A stretch of 64,000 nt of DNA, taken from Variovorax sp. WS11 (GTDB lineage Bacteria; Pseudomonadota; Gammaproteobacteria; Burkholderiales; Burkholderiaceae_C). Below, piece after piece: positions 17,173 to 26,433 of the stretch. Within the stretch, counting starts at the first letter, position 1, and every line of letters starts with the position of its first letter. The notes under the pieces are model-generated. The model ran no database searches. It saw only the letters and a list, made by a program, of their open reading frames with translations, and had not been told where the DNA came from. The position numbers and the translations under genes are program-made. The stretch covers positions 4,030,001-4,094,000 of the forward strand of contig NZ_JAAGOW010000001.1 in NCBI RefSeq assembly GCF_010499245.1, read 5' to 3'.

Positions 17173-18080
17173 GTCCGCTGCAGGAAGGCCTCGATCTCGC
17201 GCGCCACGAACTCCGGCTGCTCGTGCACGATCCAGTGTGTGGCGTCGGGCACTTTCTTCAGATCGAGCTTCGGCACGTAGTCCTCCAGGCCTTCGAGCAG
17301 CCCTGGCAGGAGCGCCGCGTCGTCCAGGGCCCAGAAGACGAAGGTGGGCACCTCCACCACCAGCCGCTCCCGTGGCAGCTCGGGGATCTCGGCGGGAGGC
17401 TTGCCGGGGATGGCCGGCTTCATCGGCGTCACGCGGTAGAGGTTCAAGGCGCCGGTGAGGCCGTGGTCCCACACCTCGCGGTACTTGGCCTTGATGTCCT
17501 CGGTCAGCCAGCCATAGCCCTCCGGCCCCGCCTTCATCTGCGTGAACGAGAGCCACATGCGCTTGTAGTCGTCGGCCGACATCAGCGCTTCGGCGTCGGG
17601 CCGCGCGAGGAAGTTCATGTAGGCGCTCGCGGCCTGCTGGGCCGGGTTGCTGCGCAGCTCGCGCATGAAGGTGCCCGGATGCGGCGAGTTGATGATGACC
17701 AGGCGGCCCAGCTTGTCGCCATGCTGGTTGCCGTAGCCCCAGCCGAAGGCGCCGCCCCAGTCGTGCGCGACCAGCACCTCGATGCGGCCATCGTCACGCT
17801 CGCTTTGGGCGAGCTGCTCGATGTCCTGGATCAGCAGGTGCGCGCGATAGGCCGACACCTCGGTGGGGGCGCTCGACTTCTCGAAGCCGCGCAGGTTCGG
17901 CGCCACGCAGCGGTATCCGCCGTGCTCCGGCTGGCTGAAATGCGCGAGCAGCTCGTCCCAGATGAACGCGGCTTCCGGAAAGCCGTGCAGGAACACCATC
18001 AAGGGGCGGCCGGGCTCGCCGGCAGCACGGCAGCTGAGCGTGGTGCCGTTGGGCAGTGCGCGGGCAAAGGTCTGGATCAT
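17166..18080 (-). CDS. Alpha/beta hydrolase, epoxide hydrolase/dehalogenase type
   Basis: A 304-residue alpha/beta hydrolase. The oxyanion motif HGFPEAAFIW is at 32-41, and the nucleophile elbow VAHDWGG has Asp107 rather than Ser, as in epoxide hydrolases and haloalkane dehalogenases. The C-terminal catalytic His is in PDATHWIVHEQPEF. ATG 18080 overlaps the engB stop (ATGA), so the two are translationally coupled. The physiological substrate is unknown. Its stop overlaps the acyltransferase on the other strand by 7 nt. Confidence 0.87.
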   Translation of the reverse strand: MIQTFARALPNGTTLSCRAAGEPGRPLMVFLHGFPEAAFIWDELLAHFSQPEHGGYRCVAPNLRGFEKSSAPTEVSAYRAHLLIQDIEQLAQSERDDGRIEVLVAHDWGGAFGWGYGNQHGDKLGRLVIINSPHPGTFMRELRSNPAQQAASAYMNFLARPDAEALMSADDYKRMWLSFTQMKAGPEGYGWLTEDIKAKYREVWDHGLTGALNLYRVTPMKPAIPGKPPAEIPELPRERLVVEVPTFVFWALDDAALLPGLLEGLEDYVPKLDLKKVPDATHWIVHEQPEFVAREIEAFLQRTQ

Positions 18081-18814
18081 GGCGGGCTGTCTCCTTCTTT
18101 CGGTTCTGCGGGCGGTTCGTCCTGCGGATGGGCCCAGCGCCACAGCAGTTCCGCCGCCTCGTCCACTCCCTGTTGTTTCAAGGCCGAGAACAGTTTGACC
18201 TCGCCGCCGCCGGCCTGCAGTCGCACGATGGACAGCGCCTTGGCGCCGTCCGAGCGCGTGAGCTTGTCGGCCTTGGTCAGCAGCACGAGGAACTTCAGGC
18301 CTTGCTCGACCCGCGGGCGGATCACTTCCAGCAGGATCTCGTCGAGCTCGGTGAGGCCGTGGCGCGGGTCGCACATCAGCACCACGCCGCGCAGGCTCTC
18401 GCGCGTCATCAGGTAGTTGCCCATGACGCGCTGCCAGCGCAGCTTGGCTTCGCGCGGCACGGCCGCGTAGCCGTAGCCCGGCAGGTCGGCCAGCACCGCG
18501 TCGTCCACTTTCTGCTTGCCGACACCGAACAGGTTGATGTGCTGGGTGCGGCCGGGCGTCTTGGAGGCGAAGGCCAGGCGGGTCTGCTGGGTGAGGGTGT
18601 TGATGGCGGTCGACTTGCCGGCGTTCGAGCGCCCGACGAAGGCGATCTCCGGCAACTCGAGGGAGGGCAGGTGCTCCAGCTGCGGTGCGCTGGTGAGGAA
18701 GTGGGCGGTATGCAGCCAGCCGCGTGCGATGCGGATGCGTTCGGCGGCCGCGCCGTCCACGGCAACTGCCGGGCGGGAGAAAGGGGCGGCCGGCTTGCGG
18801 CTCGGGGTGGTCAT
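18077..18814 (-). CDS. engB: Ribosome biogenesis GTP-binding protein EngB/YsxC (YihA)
   Basis: A 245-residue GTPase needed for 50S subunit assembly. G1 is GRSNAGKST at 61-69, G3 is DLPGYGYAAVP, G4 is LTKADKL and G5 is in the C-terminal SALKQQG. Short N- and C-terminal extensions (residues 1-25; HPQDEPPAEPKEGDSPP tail) are low-complexity. ATG 18814 is the natural start; the frame upstream is the antisense of cytochrome c4. Divergent from cytochrome c4 across 72 nt. Confidence 0.96.
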   Translation of the reverse strand: MTTPSRKPAAPFSRPAVAVDGAAAERIRIARGWLHTAHFLTSAPQLEHLPSLELPEIAFVGRSNAGKSTAINTLTQQTRLAFASKTPGRTQHINLFGVGKQKVDDAVLADLPGYGYAAVPREAKLRWQRVMGNYLMTRESLRGVVLMCDPRHGLTELDEILLEVIRPRVEQGLKFLVLLTKADKLTRSDGAKALSIVRLQAGGGEVKLFSALKQQGVDEAAELLWRWAHPQDEPPAEPKEGDSPP

Positions 18815-18886
18815 GGGTGGAGCCTCGGTTGCGGGGCGCCATTGTAGAATCGCGCGGTTTTGCGCCATAAATCCAGAGCCCCCGAT

Positions 18887-19564
18887 ATGAAGTTGTTTGC
18901 CCGTCTCCTGCTTGCAGCCCTCATGGGCGCCGCCGCCAGCGCCAGCTTCGCGGCCGACGATCCGGCAAGCAAGCCCGCTGCCGCCGCGGCCCCCGCCAAG
19001 GCCGCCAAGCCCGATCCGGCCAAGGGCGACACCATCTTCAACAACACCCCGGCCAACAGTCAGAGCTGCGCCTCGTGCCACAACGCCGACGGCAACTCGG
19101 CCATCGCGGCCAACCCCAAGCTGGCGCAACAGCACCCCGAATACATCCTCAAGCAGCTGCAGGACTTCAAGTCCGGCAAGCGCAAGAGCGCGATCATGAA
19201 GCCGCTGGCCGCGGCCCTGTCCGAAGAGGACATGCGCAACGTCGCCTGGTTCGTCGGCTCCAAGAAGGTCAAAACCGGCTTCTCGAAAGAGAAGGACCTG
19301 GTCGCCCTGGGCGAGAAGATCTACCGCGGCGGCATCGGCGAGCGCCAGATCCCCGCCTGCGCCGGCTGCCACAGCCCGAACGGCGCCGGTATCCCGGCCC
19401 AGTACCCGCGCCTGGGCGGCCAGCATGCCGACTACACCACGGTCCAGCTCAACCAGTTCCGCGACGGCACCCGCCAGAACAGCCTGCAGATGACCGGCGT
19501 GGCCGCCAAGCTCAACGACCGCGAGATCAAGGCCGTTTCCGACTACATAGCCGGCCTGCGTTGA
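18887..19564 (+). CDS. Di-haem cytochrome c4
   Basis: A 225-residue periplasmic cytochrome with two CxxCH haem sites (CASCH 61-65, CAGCH 158-162) in two similar halves. Each half has a downstream Met that can serve as axial ligand (IMKPLAAALSEEDM; NSLQMTGVAAKL). The signal peptide ends near FAADDP (residue 22-23) and is followed by an Ala/Pro/Lys-rich linker. Cytochromes c4 carry electrons from the bc1 complex to terminal oxidases. It directly precedes the cytochrome c maturation genes resB-ccsA but is separated from them by a strong terminator. Confidence 0.93.
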   Translation: MKLFARLLLAALMGAAASASFAADDPASKPAAAAAPAKAAKPDPAKGDTIFNNTPANSQSCASCHNADGNSAIAANPKLAQQHPEYILKQLQDFKSGKRKSAIMKPLAAALSEEDMRNVAWFVGSKKVKTGFSKEKDLVALGEKIYRGGIGERQIPACAGCHSPNGAGIPAQYPRLGGQHADYTTVQLNQFRDGTRQNSLQMTGVAAKLNDREIKAVSDYIAGLR

Positions 19565-19612
19565 TGCCCCCGGCGCCAGCGTGAACTAACCGCCGATAAA
19601 AAACCCCAACAG

Positions 19613-19647
19613 GGCGGGCCGATCCAGCGAGGATGGCCCGCCTTTTT
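19613..19647 (+). terminator. Rho-independent terminator after cytochrome c4
   Basis: Perfect 8-bp stem GGCGGGCC (19613-19620) / GGCCCGCC (19635-19642) with a 14-nt loop, followed immediately by TTTTT (19643-19647). It lies 49 nt after the c4 stop and 21 nt before resB, so resB probably has its own promoter or depends on read-through. Confidence 0.9.
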
Positions 19648-19667
19648 GCTTTCCACCGATCGCTTCC

Positions 19668-21803
19668 ATGTCAGCAGTCTCCACCCACGGTCTACGCGTG
19701 CGCCGCGGTCCCCACGCGGTCCGCGCGGCGGTGGAACTGCTGTCGTCGATGCGCTTTGCGATCGCGCTGCTGACGGTCATCTGCATCGCCTCCATCATCG
19801 GCACCGTGCTCAAGCAGCGCGAGGCGGTCAACAATTACGTCAACCAGTTCGGCCCCTTCTGGGCCGAGGTGTTCCGCGCGGCGCAGCTCGATTCCATCTA
19901 CAGCGCCTGGTGGTTCCTGCTGATCCTGGCCTTCCTGGTGATCAGCACCTCGCTGTGCATCGCGCGCAACACGCCGCGCATCCTTGCCGACCTGAAGAAC
20001 TTCAAGGAGAGCATCCGCGTCCAGAGCCTGCGTGCCTTCGGCCAGCGCGCCGAGACCCGGCTCGACGAGTCGCCGGACGGCGCGGCCAACCGCATCGGAC
20101 AGCTGCTCGCGGGCGGCGGCTGGAAGGTCAAGCTGCAGCACCGCGATGGCGACGGCTGGATGGTGGCTGCGCGCGCGGGCGGCGCCCACAAGCTCGGTTA
20201 CATCGCGGCGCACGGCGCCATCGTGCTGGTGTGCCTGGGCGGCTTGCTCGACGGTGACCTCGTGGTGCGCGCCCAGACCTGGTTCAACGGCAAGAGCGTC
20301 TACACCGGCGGCGGGCTGATCGCCGATGTGGCGCCGCAGCATCGCCTGTCACCCAACAATCCCACCTTCCGCGGCAACATCCTCGTGCCCGAGGGCGGCC
20401 AGGGCAGCGTCGCCATCCTGAACCAGGCCGATGGCGTGCTGCTGCAGGACCTGCCCTTCTCCATCGAGCTGAAGAAGTTCATCGTCGACTACTACTCGAC
20501 CGGCATGCCCAAGCTGTTCGCCAGCGAGGTGGTGCTGCATGACCGCGCGACCGGCCAGCAAGTGCCGGCGCGCATCGAGGTGAATCATCCGGCCAGCTAC
20601 AAGGGCATCGAGATCTACCAGTCCAGCTTCGACGATGGCGGCTCCAGCGTGAAGCTCAAGGCCGTGCCGATGGCGGCCGCATCCAAGCCCTTCGAGATCG
20701 AGGGCATCATCGGCAACAGCTCGGAGATCACCAACGGCAGCGAGCGGCTGACGCTGGAGTACACGGCGCTGCGCGTGATCAACGTCGAGAACTTCGGCGA
20801 TGCCGGCGCCATGACGAGCGGCGCCGACGTGCGCAAGGTCGACCTGCGCAACGACATCGAGTCGCGCCTGGGTGCGGCCAACAAGACCAACAAGCCCAAG
20901 GTGCTGCGCAACATCGGCCCGAGCATCGGCTACAAGCTGCGCGACGCCGCCGGCCAGGCCCGCGAGTACCAGAACTACATGGTGCCGGTCGATACCGGCG
21001 ACGGCCAGCCGGTGTTCCTGCTCGGCATGCGCGAGCGGCCGGAGGAGCCCTTCCGCTATCTGCGCGTGCCGGCCGACGAGCAGGGCTCGATGGACGGCTT
21101 CGTGCGCATGCGCGCGGCCCTGGCCGACGCCGACATCCGCACGCGTGCCATCGAGCGCTACATCGCGCGCAGCATCGATCCCAAGCGGCCCGAGCTGGCC
21201 GGGCAGCTGCGCATCTCGGCCGGCCGCGCACTCGCGCTGTTCGCGGGCGCCGAGCGCGCCAAGGCCGACGCGGTGAGCAGCGGCGGCTGGCAGGCGATCG
21301 CCGAATTCATGGAGGCCAACGTGCCCGAGGCCGACCGGGAGCGGGCCGGCGCCGTGCTGGTGCGCATCCTCAACGACGTGCTGTTCGAGGTGCTGAACCT
21401 CAGCCGCGAGCAGGCAGGCTTGGCGGCGCTGCCGGCCGACGAGAAGGCACAGGCCTTCCTGACGCAGGCGGTGCTGGCCGCCAGCGACGCCTACTTCTAC
21501 CCCGCGCCGGTGGCGATGATGATGACCGACTTCAAACAGGTGCAGGCCAGCGTGTTCCAGGTCGCCCGTGCCCCCGGCAAGAACATCGTCTACCTGGGCT
21601 GCCTGTTGCTGATCGTGGGCATTTTTGCCATGCTGTACGTCCGCGAGCGCAGGCTCTGGGTGTGGCTCGCGAAGGACGCGGGCGCCGGCGGCACGGCGGC
21701 CACCATGGCCTACTCGGTCAACCGCAAGACCATCGACAGCGACCGCGAATTCGAGCGCCTGAAAGACAGGCTGCTCGCCCTCAGGAAGGACAGTGGATCA
21801 TGA
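19668..21803 (+). CDS. resB: Cytochrome c biogenesis protein ResB
   Basis: A 711-residue inner-membrane protein of System II cytochrome c maturation. With CcsA/ResC it forms the haem-export and attachment complex. The N-terminus holds membrane segments (RFAIALLTVICIASIIGTVL near 28-47, WWFLLILAFLVISTSLCIAR near 83-102) and a third near 178-195. Residues 200-600 form a large periplasmic domain, with a last helix near 640-660 (GKNIVYLGCLLLIVGIFAML) and a conserved C-terminal tail. The ResB family motif for periplasmic thioether work is spread through the domain. Overlaps ccsA by ATGA. Confidence 0.95.
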   Translation: MSAVSTHGLRVRRGPHAVRAAVELLSSMRFAIALLTVICIASIIGTVLKQREAVNNYVNQFGPFWAEVFRAAQLDSIYSAWWFLLILAFLVISTSLCIARNTPRILADLKNFKESIRVQSLRAFGQRAETRLDESPDGAANRIGQLLAGGGWKVKLQHRDGDGWMVAARAGGAHKLGYIAAHGAIVLVCLGGLLDGDLVVRAQTWFNGKSVYTGGGLIADVAPQHRLSPNNPTFRGNILVPEGGQGSVAILNQADGVLLQDLPFSIELKKFIVDYYSTGMPKLFASEVVLHDRATGQQVPARIEVNHPASYKGIEIYQSSFDDGGSSVKLKAVPMAAASKPFEIEGIIGNSSEITNGSERLTLEYTALRVINVENFGDAGAMTSGADVRKVDLRNDIESRLGAANKTNKPKVLRNIGPSIGYKLRDAAGQAREYQNYMVPVDTGDGQPVFLLGMRERPEEPFRYLRVPADEQGSMDGFVRMRAALADADIRTRAIERYIARSIDPKRPELAGQLRISAGRALALFAGAERAKADAVSSGGWQAIAEFMEANVPEADRERAGAVLVRILNDVLFEVLNLSREQAGLAALPADEKAQAFLTQAVLAASDAYFYPAPVAMMMTDFKQVQASVFQVARAPGKNIVYLGCLLLIVGIFAMLYVRERRLWVWLAKDAGAGGTAATMAYSVNRKTIDSDREFERLKDRLLALRKDSGS

Positions 21804-23116
21804 ACACCACCACCCTCACGCTCAACGAGAGCTGGTTCTCGCGCCGCAACGCCTTCGACTGGGTGTTCGCCGCGCTGGTCGTGGCCGGTGGCCTCTTCGC
21901 CTTCTCGCGCTATGCGGGCGCGATGGACATCTACGAGAAGGTCATCCTTTTGGCGACCGTGCCCTTCGCCATCTGGCTGGGCTGGTTCTGGCGGCCGCTG
22001 CGCGTGCTGGCCATCGTGGTGGCCGCGGCGGCGCTGCTGGGCATCGTCTCCTACCAGGGCGACCTGGCGCGCGCCGACACCGTGTTCTGGCTCAAGTACT
22101 TCCTGTCCAGCCAGTCGGCCATCCTCTGGATGAGCGTGCTCTTCTTCATGAGCACGCTGTTCTACTGGATCGGCTTCTTCGGCGGCCGTCAGGCCGACGC
22201 CATGGACCTGATCGGCTCGCGCCTGGCCTGGGCGGCGGTCACGATGGCGCTGATCGGCTCCATGGTGCGCTGGTACGAAAGCCACCAGCTGGGTCCGGAC
22301 ATCGGCCACATCCCGGTCAGCAACCTCTACGAAGTCTTCGTGCTGTTCTGCTGGCTGACGGCGGCCTTCTACCTGTACTTCGAATCGCGCTACGGCACGC
22401 GCGCGCTGGGCGCCTTCGTGATGCTGGTGGTGAGCGCCGCGGTCGGCTTCCTGCTCTGGTACACGCTGGTACGCGAGGCCCACGAGATCCAGCCGCTGGT
22501 GCCGGCCCTGCAAAGCTGGTGGATGAAGCTGCACGTGCCGGCCAACTTCATCGGCTACGGCACCTTCGCGCTGGCGGCAATGGTCGCCTTCGCCTACCTC
22601 ATCAAGGAGCAGGCGCAGGAGACGCGCTGGTACAAGCTCACGCCGATGTGGCTCTTGGGCGTGGCGCTGTGCTTCGTGCCGGTGGCCTTCCGCCAGCGGG
22701 TGCAGGAGGCCGGCGGCAGCTACTGGTTCGTCTACGCGGCCATCTCGGCGCTGATCGCCGCCGGCATCCTGCTGGGCCGCAAGCGCATCGCGGCACGGCT
22801 GCCGGCCAACGAGGTGCTGGACGACGTGATGTACAAGTCCATCACCGTGGGCTTCGCCTTCTTCACCATCGCCACCGTGCTGGGTGCGCTGTGGGCGGCC
22901 GATGCCTGGGGCGGCTACTGGAGCTGGGACCCGAAGGAAACCTGGGCGCTGATCGTCTGGCTCAACTACGCGGCCTGGCTGCACATGCGCCTGGTCAAGG
23001 GCCTGCGCGGCACCGTGGCGGCCTGGTGGGCGCTGGGTGGGCTGGCGGTGACCACCTTCGCCTTCCTGGGCGTCAACATGTTCCTGAGCGGCCTGCACAG
23101 CTACGGGACCCTGTAG
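21800..23116 (+). CDS. ccsA: Cytochrome c biogenesis protein CcsA (ResC/CcsB)
   Basis: A 438-residue, multi-spanning membrane protein of the haem-handling superfamily. The signature tryptophan-rich haem-binding loop WGGYWSWDPKETWALI lies near residues 371-386, followed by the external His in WLHMRLVKGLRG. ATG 21800 is coupled to resB by ATGA. Together the two proteins export haem and ligate it to apocytochromes such as the c4 upstream. Beta-proteobacteria generally use this two-protein system, which fits the inferred lineage. Confidence 0.96.
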   Translation: MNTTTLTLNESWFSRRNAFDWVFAALVVAGGLFAFSRYAGAMDIYEKVILLATVPFAIWLGWFWRPLRVLAIVVAAAALLGIVSYQGDLARADTVFWLKYFLSSQSAILWMSVLFFMSTLFYWIGFFGGRQADAMDLIGSRLAWAAVTMALIGSMVRWYESHQLGPDIGHIPVSNLYEVFVLFCWLTAAFYLYFESRYGTRALGAFVMLVVSAAVGFLLWYTLVREAHEIQPLVPALQSWWMKLHVPANFIGYGTFALAAMVAFAYLIKEQAQETRWYKLTPMWLLGVALCFVPVAFRQRVQEAGGSYWFVYAAISALIAAGILLGRKRIAARLPANEVLDDVMYKSITVGFAFFTIATVLGALWAADAWGGYWSWDPKETWALIVWLNYAAWLHMRLVKGLRGTVAAWWALGGLAVTTFAFLGVNMFLSGLHSYGTL

Positions 23117-23232
23117 CGCGCGCCTGCCACGGGGCGGTGGCCGGGTGAAACCGATTGAACGCCCGGTGCGTAACCGAATCAGCATTGGGAACGAATAGAT
23201 CCCAGTACGACAAAACACGCGAAAGGCGATTC

Positions 23233-24231
23233 ATGTTGATTCGATCCAAGGACCAGGGTTTCATCCATCCGCATCCGAGCGAGATCACACCGCGCGCGGC
23301 CTACGAAGGGCGGCGCGACATGCTCAAGCTGCTGGCCAGCGGCGTCGCCGGCGCGGCCATCGCCTCCTGGGCCGGGCGTGAGGCACTGGCCCAGGCCGCC
23401 GCGCCGGGCAAGCTGGCTGCGTTGAAAGGCGAGAAGTCGGCGGTGGCCGGTGCGCAGACCATGGAGAAGCTCACCGAACACAAGGACGCCACCAGCTACA
23501 ACAACTTCTACGAGTTCGGCACCGACAAGGGCGATCCGGTCAAGAACGCCGGCACGCTGAAGACCCGGCCCTGGACCGTCGAGGTCGAGGGGCTGGTCAA
23601 GAAGCCTGGCAAGTACTCGATCGAGGACCTGATCAAGCTCAGCGCACAGGAGGAACGCATTTACCGCCTGCGCTGCGTCGAGGGCTGGTCGATGGTGATC
23701 CCGTGGGTTGGCTACTCGCTGGCCGAACTCATCAAGCGGGTCGAGCCGCAGGGCAATGCCAAGTACGTCGAGTTCGTCACGCTGGCCGACCCGAAGACCA
23801 TGCCCTTCGTCGGCTCGCGCGTCCTCGATTGGCCCTACGCCGAAGGGCTGCGCATGGACGAGGCGATGCATCCGTTGACGCTGCTCACCTTCGGCATGTA
23901 CGGCGAGGTGCTGCCCAACCAGAACGGCGCGCCGGTGCGCATCGTGGTGCCGTGGAAGTACGGCTTCAAGAGCGCCAAGTCGATCGTCAAGATCCGCTTC
24001 GTCGAGAAGGAGCCGGGGACGGCCTGGAACAAGGCGGCGGCGCAGGAGTACGGCTTCTACTCCAACGTCAATCCCAACGTCGACCATCCGCGCTGGAGCC
24101 AGGCGACCGAGCGGCGCATCGGCGACGGCAGCGGGTTGTTCGCCAAGCGCCACAAGACGCTGATGTTCAACGGCTACGAGGCGCAGGTCGGCCAGCTCTA
24201 CGCCGGCATGGACCTGAAGAAGTTCTATTGA
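23233..24231 (+). CDS. msrP: Periplasmic methionine sulfoxide reductase, molybdopterin subunit MsrP
   Basis: A 332-residue Mo-molybdopterin protein. A Tat-type leader (RRDMLKLLASGVAGAAIASW near 27-46) marks folded export. The molybdenum ligand is Cys148 in RLRCVEGWSM, with the typical PWVGYSLAELIKR following, and later RIVVPWKYGFKSAKSIVKI. MsrP repairs methionine sulfoxides in periplasmic proteins using electrons from MsrQ, which is encoded 7 nt downstream. ATG 23233 is preferred over upstream in-frame codons because it gives a normal Tat n-region. Confidence 0.95.
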   Translation: MLIRSKDQGFIHPHPSEITPRAAYEGRRDMLKLLASGVAGAAIASWAGREALAQAAAPGKLAALKGEKSAVAGAQTMEKLTEHKDATSYNNFYEFGTDKGDPVKNAGTLKTRPWTVEVEGLVKKPGKYSIEDLIKLSAQEERIYRLRCVEGWSMVIPWVGYSLAELIKRVEPQGNAKYVEFVTLADPKTMPFVGSRVLDWPYAEGLRMDEAMHPLTLLTFGMYGEVLPNQNGAPVRIVVPWKYGFKSAKSIVKIRFVEKEPGTAWNKAAAQEYGFYSNVNPNVDHPRWSQATERRIGDGSGLFAKRHKTLMFNGYEAQVGQLYAGMDLKKFY

Positions 24232-24238
24232 GCCCATC

Positions 24239-24883
24239 ATGAACAAGCTGTTGCTTCACCCGGCCGCCAAGCCGGCGGTGTTCGTGCTGTGCCTGCTGCC
24301 CTTTGCCTGGCTGGCCTGGGGCGCGTTCACCGACGGACTGGGCGCCAATCCGGCCGAGTACCTGATCCGCTCGACCGGCGACTGGACGCTGCGCTTCATC
24401 TGCATCGTGCTGGCGGTCACCCCGCTGCGCGTGATGACGAAGACCAACGCATTGGCGCGCTTTCGCCGCATGCTGGGCTTGTTCGCGTATTTCTACGTGG
24501 TGGTCCACCTGCTGAGCTACAGCCTGTTCGACATGGGCTTCGACATTCAGGAGATCGCCAAGGACATCGCCAAGCGACCCTTCATCCTGGTGGGCTTCAC
24601 GGCCTTCGTGCTGCTCACGCCGCTCGCGGCCACTTCGTTCAACCGCGCGATCAAGGCGCTGGGCGCGAAGCGCTGGCAGACGCTGCACAAGCTGGTCTAT
24701 GTGATCGCCGGCCTGGGCCTGCTGCATTTCTTCTGGATGCGGGCGGGGAAGAACGACTTCGCCGAAGTCTTCGTCTATGCCGCCATCATCGCGGCGCTGC
24801 TGGGCTGGCGGGTCTGGAACTTCGCGCGGAACAAGAGAGCGCCGCGGCCCGTACCGGCCGGGCGGGTGCAGCTGAGCAAGTGA
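24239..24883 (+). CDS. msrQ: MsrPQ system haem-binding membrane subunit MsrQ
   Basis: A 214-residue inner-membrane b-type cytochrome of the ferric-reductase-like fold, which passes quinol or flavin electrons to MsrP. Membrane segments carry haem-ligand His residues: LFAYFYVVVHLLSYSLFDMG (near 78-97), KRWQTLHKLVYVIAGLGLLH (near 144-163) and further helices. Length and order match msrPQ operons. The C-terminal tail is basic and Pro-rich (KRAPRPVPAGRVQLSK). It is convergent with lysA, 6 nt away. Confidence 0.95.
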   Translation: MNKLLLHPAAKPAVFVLCLLPFAWLAWGAFTDGLGANPAEYLIRSTGDWTLRFICIVLAVTPLRVMTKTNALARFRRMLGLFAYFYVVVHLLSYSLFDMGFDIQEIAKDIAKRPFILVGFTAFVLLTPLAATSFNRAIKALGAKRWQTLHKLVYVIAGLGLLHFFWMRAGKNDFAEVFVYAAIIAALLGWRVWNFARNKRAPRPVPAGRVQLSK

Positions 24884-24889
24884 GGGCGC

Positions 24890-26173
24890 TCAGCCGCCGT
24901 CGAACTGCTCGCTGCGCAGCTGGTCCTCGATGCTCTCGCGGCGGCGGATCAGCGTGGCGCCGTTGCCGCTGACCAGCAGCTCGGCCGCGCGGCCGCGGGT
25001 GTTGTAGTTGCTGGCCATCGCCATCGAATAGGCACCGGCCGACAGCACCGCCAGCAGGTCTCCGGCCTGCACGTCGAGCGCGCGGTCGCGGCCGAGCCAG
25101 TCGCCGCTCTCGCAGACCGGCCCGACGACGTCGTAGCTCACGGCCTCGCCCTGGCACGGGGCGATGGGGACGATCCGATGGAAGGCCTGGTACATCGCGG
25201 GCCGCGGCAGGTCGTTCATGGCCGCATCGACGATGCAGAAGTTCTTGGCCTCGCCCGGCTTGGTGTAGAGCACTTCCGTCACGCAGACGCCGGCATTGCC
25301 CACCAGCGAACGTCCGGGTTCGACGATCAGCCGGCGCTTGCCGAAGCCACGTGCGTCGAGGCGCGCGAGCAGCTGCTGCCACAGCGCATCGGCCGCGGGC
25401 GGCGTGTCGCCGTTGTAGTCGATGCCCAGGCCGCCGCCGAAGTCCAGGTGATGCAGCGCGATGCCGGCCTTCTCGATAGCCTCGACCAGGTCGAGCACCC
25501 GCTCCAGCGCCTCGAGGTAGGGCGCGGCCTCGGTGATCTGCGAGCCGATGTGGCAGTCGATGCCGACCACCTGCAGGCCCTTCAGCGACGCGGCATGTCG
25601 GTAGATGGCGAGCGCGCGGTCATGCGCGATGCCGAACTTGTTGCCCTTCAGGCCGGTGGAGATATAGGGGTGCGTCTTCGGATCGACGTTGGGATTGATG
25701 CGCACGCTGATCGCGGCACGGTGCCCCGTTTCGAGCGCGACCGCGTTGAGGACGTCGATCTCCGCTTCGCTCTCCACGTTGAAGCAGCCGATGCCGGCCG
25801 CCAGCGCCTGCCGCATCTCCTGCTTCGTCTTGCCCACACCGGAGAAGATCACCTTGGCCGGATCGGCGCCCGCCGCGAGCACGCGCGCGAGCTCGCCGCC
25901 GGAGACAATGTCGAAGCCGCAGCCCGCCGCGGCGAAGACGCGCAGCACGCCCAGCGAGGAGTTGGCCTTGATGGCATAGCAGACCAGCGCGTCGCGCCCT
26001 TCGAAGCCGCGCTGGTAGGCGGCCAGCGCGTCGAGCATCCATTGCTTCGAATAGACGAAAAGCGGCGTGCCGTGCTCGCGGGCCACGTCTCGCAACGCCA
26101 CGCCCTCGACGTGCAGCGTGCCGTTCCGGTAGGCAATGTGGGGATGCCCGGGGAGGCGTTCGGGGTTCGTCAC
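24890..26173 (-). CDS. lysA: Diaminopimelate decarboxylase
   Basis: A 427-residue PLP enzyme that decarboxylates meso-diaminopimelate to L-lysine. The PLP lysine is K69 in VCYAIKANSS. HLDFGGGLGI and the phosphate-binding VEPGRSLVGNAG region follow, with VDAAMNDLPRPAMYQAFH and the catalytic CESGDWLGRDR near residue 345. The start is GTG at 26173, embedded in a GTGA overlap with the lptM stop, so the two genes are translationally coupled. lptM-lysA next to cyaY and mrcA is a conserved arrangement in Burkholderiales. Confidence 0.97.
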   Translation of the reverse strand: MTNPERLPGHPHIAYRNGTLHVEGVALRDVAREHGTPLFVYSKQWMLDALAAYQRGFEGRDALVCYAIKANSSLGVLRVFAAAGCGFDIVSGGELARVLAAGADPAKVIFSGVGKTKQEMRQALAAGIGCFNVESEAEIDVLNAVALETGHRAAISVRINPNVDPKTHPYISTGLKGNKFGIAHDRALAIYRHAASLKGLQVVGIDCHIGSQITEAAPYLEALERVLDLVEAIEKAGIALHHLDFGGGLGIDYNGDTPPAADALWQQLLARLDARGFGKRRLIVEPGRSLVGNAGVCVTEVLYTKPGEAKNFCIVDAAMNDLPRPAMYQAFHRIVPIAPCQGEAVSYDVVGPVCESGDWLGRDRALDVQAGDLLAVLSAGAYSMAMASNYNTRGRAAELLVSGNGATLIRRRESIEDQLRSEQFDGG

Positions 26174-26421
26174 TTCGTTCCTTCGCTGGTCGCGGGCGCA
26201 CTGCTGGCGGCGGCAGGGGCGGGCGCGGCCGCTCCCCCGGAACTCGTAGCATCATCTGCACTGCCCGAGCCGGGCATGAGCAGGCCCGGGAGCGTGGCGC
26301 GATTCTTCGCGGCCGGATCCGTAGGCAGGTAGAGCGCACCCTTCTGGCCGCAGCCCACCAGTGCGACCCCGACGAGCGCGAGGCCAATCGCGCTCACTAG
26401 AATTTGACGAACATTCAGCAT
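26170..26421 (-). CDS. lptM: LPS translocon maturation lipoprotein LptM (YifL-like)
   Basis: An 83-residue lipoprotein. The leader MLNVRQILVSAIGLALVGVA runs into the lipobox LVGC, with Cys24 as lipidation site, and then the family hallmark GQKGALYLP. The rest is an Ala/Pro/Ser-rich unstructured tail. LptM assists oxidative maturation of the LptDE translocon in the outer membrane (established for E. coli). It overlaps lysA by GTGA and lies back-to-back with cyaY, with only 12 nt between the two start codons. Confidence 0.9.
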   Translation of the reverse strand: MLNVRQILVSAIGLALVGVALVGCGQKGALYLPTDPAAKNRATLPGLLMPGSGSADDATSSGGAAAPAPAAASSAPATSEGTK

Positions 26422-26433
26422 GACGAAATTGTA

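Noticed and set aside
16440..18416. Long plus-strand frame spanning the second acyltransferase and the hydrolase
   Set aside because: It crosses two well-supported genes on different strands and has no domain of its own.
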